Below, one piece after another: positions 26,754 through 35,079 of a stretch of 64,000 bases of DNA. The translations under genes were made by a program, and so were the position numbers. The first letter of the stretch is position 1; every line of letters starts with the position of its first letter. Source of the stretch: JBGAHD01 sp044226395 (GTDB taxonomy: Bacteria > Pseudomonadota > Gammaproteobacteria > Xanthomonadales > Ahniellaceae); assembly GCA_044226395.1 (NCBI GenBank), contig JBGAHD010000001.1:248001-312000 (forward strand). Reading direction: 5' to 3'. The notes under the pieces were generated by a model. The model did no database searches. It had not been told where the DNA came from and saw only the letters and a list, made by a program, of their open reading frames with translations.

Positions 26754-26798
26754 TTTGATTGGTGGAGGCGGCGGGAATCGAACCCGCGTCCGAAAGTC
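26732..26798 (-). repeat. Intact ssrA 3'-end repeat (right edge of island)
   Basis: This is the functional copy of the 67-bp repeat also seen at 22769-22835. It spans the ssrA terminator stem, the CCA end and the T-arm. The best-conserved block between the copies is the terminator stem through TTGGTGGAGG. Confidence 0.7.
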
Positions 26799-27111
26799 CT
26801 ACGTCCCCGGTACTACATGCTTATCGCGTCGTTAGCTCTTGATCATGGCAACACAACGCGCAGAGCGCACCATGATCACAGTCCGTTTTAGTTTAGCCCG
26901 TTACCGACGCACGACAGTCGCGAGCGATCCCATGATAGTGACCCTACATCCGCGAGCATGAGCACAAACGGGTTCGGGACAGAGCCTTAAGCGGCTACTG
27001 CGTAGACGTCGTCGTTGGCGTCTAAAGGTTTGTCGCTGGATTAACGAGGAGATCGACAACCTCGGCATGCACCAGGCGATTTCGTAACCCCCGTCGAAGC
27101 CAGTCGCCCCC
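26760..27111 (-). ncRNA. ssrA: Transfer-messenger RNA (tmRNA)
   Basis: A 352-nt gene. The 5' end begins GGGGGCGACTGGCTTCGACG and the 3' end has GGTTCGATTCC in the T-arm and TCCACCA. These ends pair as an alanine-type tRNA-like domain. The reading frame for the proteolysis tag encodes ANDDVYAVAA and a TAA stop (GCCAACGACGACGTCTACGC onward). tmRNA rescues ribosomes stalled on broken messages together with SmpB, encoded about 140 bp upstream on the same strand. Its 3' end borders the genomic island. Confidence 0.97.
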
Positions 27112-27132
27112 GAAAGTGGTATCGCCGTGGCC

Positions 27133-27162
27133 AGTATATGGGGATGGGCGAGGCCATCACAA
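27133..27162 (-). promoter_or_regulatory. Predicted ssrA promoter
   Basis: On the minus strand, TTGTGA (27162-27157) and TATACT (27138-27133) are 18 bases apart, giving a short 5' leader before the mature tmRNA end at 27111. The leader would be removed by RNase P. Confidence 0.55.
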
Positions 27163-27252
27163 GGCGGATGGCTTGTCGCGCTCCGTCGTCGTGCGCATCG
27201 CGCGCTTTCCGCGCGGGGAAGCTCCGCGAAAATCGCGGCACCCGCGCGGCGC

Positions 27253-27735
27253 TCAGTAGCGATTCTTCGCCCGCATCACGCGCTGCTTGTCGCGCTGCCA
27301 GTCGCGATCCTTCTCGGTGTCGCGCTTGTCGTGTTCCTGCTTGCCGCGGGCCAGGCCCAGTTCCAGCTTCACGCGATTCTTCTTCCAGTACATGGCCATG
27401 GGCACGAGGGTGTAGCCCTTGCGCTCGATCTGGCCGAGCAGGCGGTCGATCTCTTCGCGGTGGAGCAGGAGTTTGCGCGTGCGGCGTGCCTCGGGCACGA
27501 CGTGCGTGGAGGCCGACAGCAGTGGCGTGATCTGCGCGCCGAACAGGTACAGCTCGCCATCCTTGACGATGGCGTAGGCGTCGCCGATCTGGCCCTTGCC
27601 TTCGCGCAGGCTCTTGACCTCCCAGCCCTCCAGGGCGATGCCCGCCTCGTAGCGATCATCGATGTGGTACTCGTGGCGGGCTCGCCGGTTAAGGGCGATG
27701 GTGGAGTCTTTTTGTTCGTCTTTCTTCTTGGCCAT
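27253..27735 (-). CDS. smpB: SsrA-binding protein SmpB
   Basis: A 160-aa protein of normal length. It carries the characteristic RRARHEYHIDDRYEAGIALE, GWEVKSLREGKGQIGDAYA and the C-terminal basic tail DWQRDKQRVMRAKNRY, which reaches into the ribosomal mRNA channel. It is essential for tmRNA delivery. The gene lies directly upstream of ssrA and divergent from ratA, a conserved Lysobacterales arrangement. Confidence 0.97.
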   Translation of the reverse strand: MAKKKDEQKDSTIALNRRARHEYHIDDRYEAGIALEGWEVKSLREGKGQIGDAYAIVKDGELYLFGAQITPLLSASTHVVPEARRTRKLLLHREEIDRLLGQIERKGYTLVPMAMYWKKNRVKLELGLARGKQEHDKRDTEKDRDWQRDKQRVMRAKNRY

Positions 27736-27822
27736 GGGTTGTTGCCGCCGCGAAAGCTAGAATTGTCGCCCATTACGGACGGGGAAGCATCCAGCCCCGG
27801 CCTTTCGCCCGGGGAAGTTCGC

Positions 27823-28248
27823 TTGACCGAGATTCATCGTAGTGCCTTGGTGCCGCGTTCGGCGGCGCGCATGTTCGAGATCGTCAACGATGTCGAGGCG
27901 TATCCGCGTCGCTTCAACTGGTGCGTGGCGGCGCAGGTCGAGCCCATCGACGCCTCGACCTTGAAAGCGCGCCTGACCCTGCGCTTCGCGGGCATGAATC
28001 TGAGTTTCACCACGCGCAATCGCGTGGTGCCGGACAGTCGGATCGAACTGGCCCTGGTCGAAGGCCCGTTCACGGACCTTTCCGGCGCGTGGCAGTTCCG
28101 GCCGTTGGGCGAGGAGGGCTGCAAGGTCAGTCTGGATCTCGATTTCGAAATGGCCGGCAAGTGGGTGGGCAGCGCGATGGCGCTGGGGTTTCAATCGCTC
28201 GCCGACAAGCTGGTCGACGATTTCGTGCGCGCGGCGCTGGCGACGTGA
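27823..28248 (+). CDS. ratA: RatA-family START-domain protein (Coq10-like)
   Basis: A 141-aa protein of the polyketide cyclase/START family. Members are described as the ribosome-association toxin RatA in E. coli and as a ubiquinone-binding Coq10-like chaperone elsewhere. Motifs are SALVPRSAARMFEIVNDVEA, YPRRFNWC, FAGMNLSFTTRNRV and a C-terminal amphipathic helix GFQSLADKLVDDFVRA. The start is TTG at 27823 with GGGGAAG five bases upstream; no ATG is available near the family start. The stop overlaps the start of the next gene. Confidence 0.9.
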   Translation: MTEIHRSALVPRSAARMFEIVNDVEAYPRRFNWCVAAQVEPIDASTLKARLTLRFAGMNLSFTTRNRVVPDSRIELALVEGPFTDLSGAWQFRPLGEEGCKVSLDLDFEMAGKWVGSAMALGFQSLADKLVDDFVRAALAT

Positions 28249-28544
28249 GCGCGCCCGCACTCATCGCGGTTGAAGTGGCCTACGCGGGGCCGGAAGGTCA
28301 GTGGTTGATCGCCTTGCATGTGCCCGCGGGAACGACTTTGATCGAAGCGATCGATCGTTCCGGATTGCGCGCGCAAGTGCCGGGTTTGAAGGTGGAAGAA
28401 GGCGCGGTGGGCATCTTCTCGCAGCCGCGGCCATTCGAGACGGTGCTCGCGGCCGGTGATCGCGTGGAAATCTATCGGCCCTTGCAGGTCGACCCCAAGG
28501 CCGTGCGCCGCGCGCGCGCCAGTGTCGGCGCGCGCAAGCGCTGA
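28245..28544 (+). CDS. rnfH: RnfH-family ubiquitin-like protein
   Basis: A 99-aa protein with the UPF0125/RnfH beta-grasp pattern: VEVAYAGPEGQWLIALHVPA, TTLIEAIDRSG, GIFSQPRPFETVLAAGDRVE and IYRPLQVDPKAVRRARA. It starts with GTG overlapping the ratA stop (GTGA), so the two genes are translationally coupled as in E. coli ratAB. The function is unresolved. Confidence 0.92.
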   Translation: MSAPALIAVEVAYAGPEGQWLIALHVPAGTTLIEAIDRSGLRAQVPGLKVEEGAVGIFSQPRPFETVLAAGDRVEIYRPLQVDPKAVRRARASVGARKR

Positions 28545-28553
28545 ACGCGGGTA

Positions 28554-28979
28554 TCAGCCGCCGCCGCCGCGCTTTTGCTTTTCCTTGGCGCGCTTGGCGT
28601 TGAGTTCCTCGATCGGATCGACCGGACGGCCGCGCAGACGCACGGCTTCGCGCACCAGGTCTTCTTCATTGCGCGGGAAGTAATCGCCTTCCATGCGCAC
28701 GAGGGCGTTGTTGTCGAAGAACAAGGTCAGCGTCTTGACCTCGGGCTCGGCGCCGCGCTTGCCGATGCTGGCGGTGTAGTCCCAGCGGTCCTGGTCGAAT
28801 GGACTCTGGATCGCCGGCGTGCCCAGCACCAAGGAGACTTGACGCTTGGTCATGCCCGGCTTGACCGAGTCGACCAACTGCTGTTCCAGCAAGTTGCCCT
28901 GGTTGACCTTGACCTTGTACACGCAGGCCGACATCAGGAGCGCGGCCACCACGACCACGCCGGTATGCAAAAGACGCAT
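28554..28979 (-). CDS. bamE: Outer membrane assembly lipoprotein BamE
   Basis: A 141-aa lipoprotein. The signal AALLMSACVY contains the lipobox with cysteine 19. The SmpA/OmlA domain is clear: NQGNLLEQQLVDSVKPGMTK, RQVSLVLGTPAIQSPFDQD, RWDYTASIGKRG and LTLFFDNNALVRMEGDYFP. The protein joins the BamABCDE complex at the inner face of the outer membrane. A lysine- and glycine-rich tail ends the protein. It is divergent from fur, with a 61-bp gap. Confidence 0.96.
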   Translation of the reverse strand: MRLLHTGVVVVAALLMSACVYKVKVNQGNLLEQQLVDSVKPGMTKRQVSLVLGTPAIQSPFDQDRWDYTASIGKRGAEPEVKTLTLFFDNNALVRMEGDYFPRNEEDLVREAVRLRGRPVDPIEELNAKRAKEKQKRGGGG

Positions 28980-29040
28980 GCGTCCGCTCCGATCGAAAAA
29001 CCGGGCGATGATACACTTAACGGCCTGAACCGACATCCGT

Positions 29041-29457
29041 ATGGAGATGCCCGTGGAGTCCCAGGATCTGCGCAAAGTCGGCCTGAAGGTCACGCACCCG
29101 CGCATGCGCATCCTCGATGTGCTCGAACGCGGGCATGGCCGGCACCTCACGGCCGAGGACATTTATCGCGAGCTGATCTCGCACGAGGACGACATCGGCC
29201 TGGCCACGGTCTATCGCGTGTTGACCCAGTTCGAGGCCGCGGGCTTGGTGGTCAAGCACAATTTCGAGGGCGGTCAAGCGGTTTACGAGATGGACCGCGG
29301 CGAACACCACGACCACATGGTCGATGTTGAAACCGGCAAGGTGGTCGAGTTCACCAGCCCCGAGATCGAGCGTCTGCAGCACGAAATCGCCGAGCAGCAC
29401 GGTTTCGTGCTCGAGGATCACAGCCTCGTGCTTTACGTGCGCCGCAAGAAAGCCTGA
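29041..29457 (+). CDS. fur: Ferric uptake regulator Fur
   Basis: A 138-aa metal-dependent repressor. It shows DLRKVGLKVTHPRMRILDVL, the DNA-recognition helix region DIGLATVYRVLTQFEAAGLV, NFEGGQAVYEMDRGEHHDHM with the HHDH metal site, and LEDHSLVLYVRR. An alternative ATG two codons in (29047) gives nearly the same protein. It is the likely regulator of the tonB operon at 5.8-11 kb, which carries a Fur-like box. It is divergent from bamE, a conserved arrangement. Confidence 0.96.
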   Translation: MEMPVESQDLRKVGLKVTHPRMRILDVLERGHGRHLTAEDIYRELISHEDDIGLATVYRVLTQFEAAGLVVKHNFEGGQAVYEMDRGEHHDHMVDVETGKVVEFTSPEIERLQHEIAEQHGFVLEDHSLVLYVRRKKA

Positions 29458-29497
29458 GCGGCGCCCACCCCGCAACGAAAATCTAACGCGATTGAAC

Positions 29498-31174
29498 TCA
29501 AGCGCCTTGCGCGCGCTTGAGCAGATCGCGCGCGTGCGCGCGGGTTTCGGCGGTGATTTCGACGCCGCCGAGCATGCGTGCGAGTTCATCGGTGCGCGTG
29601 TCGGTGTCGAGCGCTTGCCACGCGGTGCGTGTCTGACCACGCTGCACGGACTTGCTCACCGCGAACTGATGATGCGCTTGCGCCGCGACCTGCGGCAGAT
29701 GGGTCACGCACAATACCTGGCGCGACGAACCCAGCTCGCGCAGCTTGCGCCCCACCACTTCGGCCACCGCGCCGCCGATGCCGGTGTCGACTTCGTCGAA
29801 GACCATGGTCGGCACATCGCCGCGACCGAGCGTGGCCACTTCGATCGCCAGCGAGATGCGCGACAGCTCGCCACCCGACGCGACCTTGCGCAGCGCGCGC
29901 TCGGGCTGGCCGGGGTTGGCGCTGACCATGAATTCCACCGCGTCGGCGCCTTCGGGGCGCGGCGCGGCATCGGCTTCGGTGTCGAGCGCGATGTTCAGAC
30001 GGCCACCGCTCATGCCGAGTTCGCCCATGATTTCGCTGACGCGCTTGCCCAGGCGCGTGGCGGCCTTGGCGCGCGCGGCGCTGAGCTTGACGGCGGCTTC
30101 GCGATAGCGGCTCAGGGCCGCGTCGCGATCGCGCGCGAGATCGGCCAGGCGCTGTTCGGCGTGGGCGAGTTCGTCGTATTCAGCGCGGAGTTCCGCTTCG
30201 CGCGTCTTGAGTTCGGTGGGCGCGAGGCGATGCTTGCGCGCGAGTTCGTGCAATTTGGCCAGTTGCTGGTCGAGCGCGTCGAGGCGCTCGGGATCGAGCT
30301 CGGCCGTGGCGCAATAGCGTTCCAAGGCATCGGCGGCTTCGTCGATCTGCACGCTGGCGTCGCGAATCAAACTGGCGATGGGCGTGATGGCGGGATCGTG
30401 GCCGACCAGGCGATCGAGTTCGATGGTCAAGCGCGCGAGCACCGCGCGCACCGCGCTGTCGTGATCGCCATCGACCGCGTCGCGGGCGCGCGCGGCGCCG
30501 TCGAGCAGTTCGCCGCGATGGGCGAGGCGTCGGTGTTCGGCCTCGATCTCCGCGAGGGCCGCGGGTTCGAGGGCGTGGCGTTCGAGTTCATCGAGCTGGA
30601 AGCGCAGGAACTCCAGCGCTTGCCCGCCTTGGCCGACTTTGCCGCGCAAGGTTTCCAGTTCGCGATCGAGTCGCGCCCAATCGCGCGCGGCGGCGGCGGT
30701 TTTTTCCAGAAGCGCCGGGTGATCGGCGTAGGCGTCGAGCAGGGCCAGCTGGCGCGCGCGAGACAACAGCGCTTGGTGTTCGTGCTGGCCGTGAATCTCG
30801 ACCAGTTGTTCGACCAGCCCTCGCAACGTCGCCGCGCTTACCGCGCGATCGTTGACGAAGGCGCGCGAACTGCCATCGGCGCGCAAAACGCGGCGAATGC
30901 GGCAGTCATTACCTTCGTCGAGTTCCAGATCGGCGAGCCAGCGACGCACGTCGGGCAGGGCGGAGACGTCGAATTCGGCCGCCAGTTCGGCCCGTTCAGC
31001 GCCGTGGCGGATCGCGCCGCTGTCGGCGCGCGCGCCAGACAGCAGCATGAGCGCGTCGACCATCAGCGATTTGCCGGCGCCGGTCTCGCCGGTGAGTGCG
31101 GTCATGCCCGGGGCGAGCGCCAGATCGGCGCGCTCGATGATGGCGAAATCCTGAGCGGCTAGGGAGCGCAACAT
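29498..31174 (-). CDS. recN: DNA repair protein RecN
   Basis: A 558-aa SMC-like ATPase in double-strand break repair. Walker A is GETGAGKSLMVDALMLLSGA near residue 30, after LRSLAAQDFAIIERADLALA. A long coiled coil follows with a turn in the middle (about 190-400). The ABC signature VASGGELSRISLAIEVATLG and Walker B MVFDEVDTGIGGAVAEVVG lie near the end, with CVTHLPQVAAQA completing the ATPase. The length is normal. It is convergent with fur and divergent from hrcA. Confidence 0.96.
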   Translation of the reverse strand: MLRSLAAQDFAIIERADLALAPGMTALTGETGAGKSLMVDALMLLSGARADSGAIRHGAERAELAAEFDVSALPDVRRWLADLELDEGNDCRIRRVLRADGSSRAFVNDRAVSAATLRGLVEQLVEIHGQHEHQALLSRARQLALLDAYADHPALLEKTAAAARDWARLDRELETLRGKVGQGGQALEFLRFQLDELERHALEPAALAEIEAEHRRLAHRGELLDGAARARDAVDGDHDSAVRAVLARLTIELDRLVGHDPAITPIASLIRDASVQIDEAADALERYCATAELDPERLDALDQQLAKLHELARKHRLAPTELKTREAELRAEYDELAHAEQRLADLARDRDAALSRYREAAVKLSAARAKAATRLGKRVSEIMGELGMSGGRLNIALDTEADAAPRPEGADAVEFMVSANPGQPERALRKVASGGELSRISLAIEVATLGRGDVPTMVFDEVDTGIGGAVAEVVGRKLRELGSSRQVLCVTHLPQVAAQAHHQFAVSKSVQRGQTRTAWQALDTDTRTDELARMLGGVEITAETRAHARDLLKRAQGA

Positions 31175-31317
31175 GCGGGGGTTCTTCCGTGGGGGCGCAA
31201 AACTAGCATTTCGCGGCGGACCGGGCCACCGGGCTTGGATTGCCGGCGGCGGACGCCATATTGACCGCGTCGGCGGCCGTTGCTAGCGTCGCCCGAACCT
31301 TCAAGGCCCTTGGAGCG

Positions 31318-32373
31318 ATGCATCGTTCCCTCCATTTCAAGCTCGATTCGCGCGCGCGCCATCTGCTGCGCGCGCTGATCTCGCAGTACATCCGTGACGG
31401 CGAGCCGGTCGGCTCGCGCACCTTGGCGCGTAGCGCCGGGCTGGATGTCAGCCCCGCCACCATCCGCAATGTCATGGCCGATCTGGAAGAAATCGGCCTG
31501 GTCTCGGCGCCGCACACCTCGGCCGGGCGCATTCCGACGGCGCAGGGCTACCGGGTCTTCGTCGACTCGCTGCTGCAGATGCGGCCGCTGGACGAGCCGG
31601 ATCTGTCGCGCATTCGCGACGAACTGCCCGCCGCGCACAACACCCAGCATTTGCTGGCCAATGCCACCTCGTTGCTGTCGGGCCTGACCCATTTCGTGGG
31701 TCTGGTGACCGTGCCCAAGCGCGAGCAGTTCGCGTTTCGTCATATCGATTTCGTCTCCCTGGCGGCCAATCGCATTCTGGTGATCCTGGTGTTCACCGAT
31801 AACGAGGTGCAGAACCGCGTCATCGAGATGCCGCGCCCACTCGCCCCGGGCGAGCTGGAACAGATCGCCAACTATCTCAATGCGAATTTCGCGGGCCGAA
31901 CCTTGGAAGAAATTCGCGCGAGCCTGGTGCAAGAGATGAGACAGGCGCGCCAGGACATGGACAAGCTCATGTCCGCCGCCATCGAAGTGGCCAACGCGGC
32001 GCTGCGTCCCGACCACACCGAGGACGTGCTGGTCGCCGGCCAGACCAATCTGATGGGCGTGCAGGAGCTGGCCTCGGTCGATCGACTACGCGAACTCTTC
32101 GATGCCTTTCAGCGCAAACGCGAGCTGCTGCGCCTGCTCGATGGCTGCATCCACGCCGACGGCGTGCGCTTGTTCATCGGCGAGGAATCGGGCTTCGGCG
32201 CGCTCGACAATTGTTCACTCGTGGCCGCGCCCTACGCGGCCAATGGCCGAGTGCTCGGCGTGCTGGGCGTGATCGGCCCCACGCGCATGGAATATGAGCG
32301 CGTGATTCCGGTGGTGCAGGCCACGGCCCGCATGCTGGGCCACACCTTGAATCGCGGCGGACAGACCCCATAG
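31318..32373 (+). CDS. hrcA: Heat-inducible transcription repressor HrcA
   Basis: A 351-aa repressor. The N-terminal winged helix has RHLLRALISQYIRDGEPVGS and the recognition segment SPATIRNVMADLEEIGLVS. Downstream segments such as HTSAGRIPTAQGYRVFVDSL, NRILVILVFTDNEVQNRVIE and the C-terminal VIGPTRMEYERVIPVVQAT are family-typical. I start at ATG 31318 (GGAG just upstream). No CIRCE element (GCACTC-N9-GAGTGC) is visible near this operon; in related bacteria the site is at groESL. Confidence 0.95.
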   Translation: MHRSLHFKLDSRARHLLRALISQYIRDGEPVGSRTLARSAGLDVSPATIRNVMADLEEIGLVSAPHTSAGRIPTAQGYRVFVDSLLQMRPLDEPDLSRIRDELPAAHNTQHLLANATSLLSGLTHFVGLVTVPKREQFAFRHIDFVSLAANRILVILVFTDNEVQNRVIEMPRPLAPGELEQIANYLNANFAGRTLEEIRASLVQEMRQARQDMDKLMSAAIEVANAALRPDHTEDVLVAGQTNLMGVQELASVDRLRELFDAFQRKRELLRLLDGCIHADGVRLFIGEESGFGALDNCSLVAAPYAANGRVLGVLGVIGPTRMEYERVIPVVQATARMLGHTLNRGGQTP

Positions 32374-32497
32374 CGGGGTCGGCCGAGCGGGATTCGGTCC
32401 CGGGCGGGGCGGCCGGGACGCGCGAGATCCCGGGCTATCCAGGGGCAAACCTTTTTTGAGTTGGCCGCGCGCCGATGAGCGCGGCTTTGGAGTTGGC

Positions 32498-33001
32498 ATG
32501 GAATCGACCGAGCAAGGCGCCGCGACACAACCCAGCGGCGATGACAACCGTTTGATCGAGCTGGAAAACCAGCTCAAGGCCGCGCGCGAGGAACAACTGC
32601 GCCTGCTGGCCGAGATGGATAACCTGCGCAAGCGCGCCGCGCGCGACGTGGAAAGCGCCCGCAAGTTCGGCACCGAGCGCCTGCTGGGCGAACTGCTGCC
32701 GGTGTACGACGGCCTCGAAGCGGGCCTCAAGTCCGAATCCGCCGACGCCGACAAGCTGCGCGAAGGCCTGCAACTGACCTTGAAGATGTTGAACCGCGTG
32801 CTCGACAGCCACGGTCTGCGCATGGTCAATCCGGTCGGCGAGGCCTTCGACCCCGAACATCACCAGGCCATGGGCACGGTCGACACCACCGAGCACGCGC
32901 CCGGCACGGTCGTGACCGTGCTGCAAAAAGGCTATCGCTTGAACGAGCGTCTGCTGCGACCGGCCTTGGTCAGCGTCGCGCAAGAGCCCTCCAACGGCTG
33001 A
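32498..33001 (+). CDS. grpE: Nucleotide exchange factor GrpE
   Basis: A 167-aa co-chaperone. After an acidic, disordered lead comes the long coiled-coil helix (NRLIELENQLKAAREEQLRL, AEMDNLRKRAARDVESARKF). The beta domain includes VNPVGEAFDPEHHQAMGTVD and TVVTVLQKGYRLNERLLRPA. It releases ADP from DnaK. ATG 32498 has GGAG five bases upstream. It is in the order hrcA-grpE-dnaK-dnaJ. Confidence 0.96.
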   Translation: MESTEQGAATQPSGDDNRLIELENQLKAAREEQLRLLAEMDNLRKRAARDVESARKFGTERLLGELLPVYDGLEAGLKSESADADKLREGLQLTLKMLNRVLDSHGLRMVNPVGEAFDPEHHQAMGTVDTTEHAPGTVVTVLQKGYRLNERLLRPALVSVAQEPSNG

Positions 33002-33084
33002 CAACGTCTTGATTTGATCCCCGCGGGCCCCATTGTCGAGGCCAGCAGCGACGCACGAAGTCGCGAACATTTTCGGAGAAGCAC

Positions 33085-35001
33085 ATGGGCAAGATCATTG
33101 GCATCGACTTGGGCACCACGAACTCCTGCGTCGCCATCATGGAAGGCGGTCAGGTGCGCGTGATCGAGAACTCGGAAGGCGACCGCACCACGCCCTCCAT
33201 CGTCGCCTTCGCCAAGGACAACGAAGTCCTGGTCGGTCAGTCGGCCAAGCGTCAGGCGGTGACCAACCCCAAGAACACCTTCTACGCGGTCAAGCGCCTG
33301 ATCGGTCGCAAGTTCACCGATGCCGAGGTCAAGAAGGATCTCGACCTGGTGCCCTACGGCATCGTCGCGCATGACAACGGCGACGCCTGGGTGCAGACCT
33401 CGGGCGGCAAGAAGATGGCCCCGCCGGAAATCTCCGCGCACGTGCTGATGAAGATGAAGAAGACCGCCGAGGACTTTCTCGGCGAGCCGGTGACCGAGGC
33501 TGTGATCACGGTGCCGGCGTACTTCAACGACTCGCAGCGCCAGGCGACCAAGGACGCCGGCCGCATCGCCGGTCTCGAGGTCAAGCGCATCATCAACGAG
33601 CCGACCGCGGCCGCGTTGGCCTATGGTCTGGACAAGTCCGCGACCAAGGACCGCAAGATCGCCGTGTACGATCTGGGCGGCGGCACCTTCGACGTGTCGA
33701 TCATCGAAATCGCCGAAGTCGATGGCGAGAAGCAGTTCGAAGTGTTGGCCACCAATGGCGACACCTTCCTCGGTGGCGAGGACTTCGACAAGCGCATCAT
33801 CGACTACATCGTCGACGAGTTTCAGAAGCAGCACGGCGTCGACCTGCGCCAGAACGCGATCGCGCTCCAGCGCATCAAGTCGGCGGCCGAACGCGCCAAG
33901 ATCGAGCTGTCCTCGCGCGCGCAGACCGACATCAACGAGCCCTTCATCACCCAGGTCAACAACGAGGCCGTGCATCTGGACATGCGCCTGACGCGCGCCA
34001 AGCTGGAATCCTTGGTCGAGGACCTGGTCCGTCGCACCATCGATCCTTGCCGCACGGCGCTGGCCGACGCGGGCCTGAAGGTCGGTGACATTCACGAGGT
34101 GATCCTGGTCGGCGGTCAGACCCGCATGCCCAAGGTCCAGCAGGCCGTGACCGAGTTCTTCGGCAAGGAGCCGCGCAAGGACGTCAACCCCGACGAGGCC
34201 GTGGCCATCGGCGCGGCGATCCAGGGCGCGGTGCTGTCCGGCGCGGTGAAGGACGTGCTGCTGCTCGACGTGACCCCGCTGTCGCTGGGCATCGAGACCC
34301 TCGGCGGCGTCATGACCAAGCTGATCGAGAAGAACACCACGATCCCGACCAAGGCCTCGCAGACGTTTTCGACCGCCGATGACAATCAGTCGGCCGTGAC
34401 CGTGCATGTGCTGCAGGGCGAGCGCGAGCGCGCCAGCGCCAACAAGTCGCTGGCCAAGTTCGACCTGTCGGGCATCGAGCCGGCGCCGCGCGGCATGCCG
34501 CAGATCGACGTCACCTTCGACATCGACGCCAACGGCATCCTGCACGTGTCGGCCAAGGACAAGAAGACCGGCAAGGAACAGCGCATCGAGATCAAGGCGG
34601 GCTCGGGCCTCAACGAGGACGAGATCCAGCGCATGGTCCGCGACGCCGAGGCCAATCGCGAGGAAGACAAGAAGTTCCACGAACTCGTCGACGCCAAGAA
34701 CAAGGCTGATGCCCTGGTCCACGCCACGCGCTCGATGTTGAAGGAGCACGGCGGCAAGCTGCCGGGCGAACAAGTCGGCGCGATCGAAACCGCGGTGAAG
34801 GATCTCGAGGCGGCGATGAAGTCCGACGACAAGGCGCGCATCGAGGCCAAGGCCTCGGCGCTCGAGCAGGCCGCGCAATCGTTGGCGGCCGCGGCGCAAG
34901 CCGGTCACGCGCCGGGCGGCGCGGGCCCGGGCCCGACGCCGGGTGGCGCGGCCGACGACGTGGTCGACGCCGAGTTCACCGAGGTCAAGGACAAGAAGTA
35001 A
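33085..35001 (+). CDS. dnaK: Chaperone protein DnaK (Hsp70)
   Basis: A 638-aa Hsp70. N-terminal ATPase motifs are GIDLGTTNSCVAIMEGGQV, KRIINEPTAAALAYGLDK and AVYDLGGGTFDVSIIEIAEV. The linker is LLLDVTPLSLGIETLGGVMT. The substrate domain ends in a Gly/Ala/Pro-rich tail and a terminal DAEFTEVKDK motif like the canonical EEVKDKK. It works with GrpE and DnaJ encoded on either side. It is 83 bp after grpE and separated from dnaJ by a terminator-like hairpin. Confidence 0.98.
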   Translation: MGKIIGIDLGTTNSCVAIMEGGQVRVIENSEGDRTTPSIVAFAKDNEVLVGQSAKRQAVTNPKNTFYAVKRLIGRKFTDAEVKKDLDLVPYGIVAHDNGDAWVQTSGGKKMAPPEISAHVLMKMKKTAEDFLGEPVTEAVITVPAYFNDSQRQATKDAGRIAGLEVKRIINEPTAAALAYGLDKSATKDRKIAVYDLGGGTFDVSIIEIAEVDGEKQFEVLATNGDTFLGGEDFDKRIIDYIVDEFQKQHGVDLRQNAIALQRIKSAAERAKIELSSRAQTDINEPFITQVNNEAVHLDMRLTRAKLESLVEDLVRRTIDPCRTALADAGLKVGDIHEVILVGGQTRMPKVQQAVTEFFGKEPRKDVNPDEAVAIGAAIQGAVLSGAVKDVLLLDVTPLSLGIETLGGVMTKLIEKNTTIPTKASQTFSTADDNQSAVTVHVLQGERERASANKSLAKFDLSGIEPAPRGMPQIDVTFDIDANGILHVSAKDKKTGKEQRIEIKAGSGLNEDEIQRMVRDAEANREEDKKFHELVDAKNKADALVHATRSMLKEHGGKLPGEQVGAIETAVKDLEAAMKSDDKARIEAKASALEQAAQSLAAAAQAGHAPGGAGPGPTPGGAADDVVDAEFTEVKDKK

Positions 35002-35012
35002 ATCGATCGACG

Positions 35013-35053
35013 GCCCCGCTTCCTCTGAGACGAGGAGGCGGGGCTTGTTTTTT
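35013..35053 (+). terminator. Terminator/attenuator between dnaK and dnaJ
   Basis: GCCCCGCTTCCTC (35013-35025) and GAGGAGGCGGGGC (35032-35044) pair with one G-T wobble across a six-base loop. TTGTTTTTT follows. It probably lowers dnaJ relative to dnaK expression. Confidence 0.82.
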
Positions 35054-35079
35054 GCGCGTCGGGGAAGGCGGCACCACAC

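Larger units (their letters stand above)
22769..26798. mobile_element. Small genomic island integrated at the 3' end of ssrA
   Basis: The tmRNA 3' end is a well-known integration target. Here the intact gene lies at the right edge and a decayed copy of its last bases at the left edge. The 4-kb interior carries an HsdR fragment, a DUF262/DUF1524 gene, an unknown gene and a DUF488 gene. Codon use is less GC-biased than in the flanking backbone. No integrase gene is visible, so the island is probably a remnant fixed in place. Confidence 0.65.

Noticed and set aside
27127..27822. N-terminal extension of RatA in the long in-frame run
   Set aside because: The extension lies antisense to smpB and has no homologous content. 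The RatA family starts near the TTG at 27823.
31175..33084. CIRCE operator near hrcA-grpE
   Set aside because: I found no GCACTC-N9-GAGTGC word upstream of hrcA, grpE or dnaK. HrcA may act elsewhere, as in relatives.
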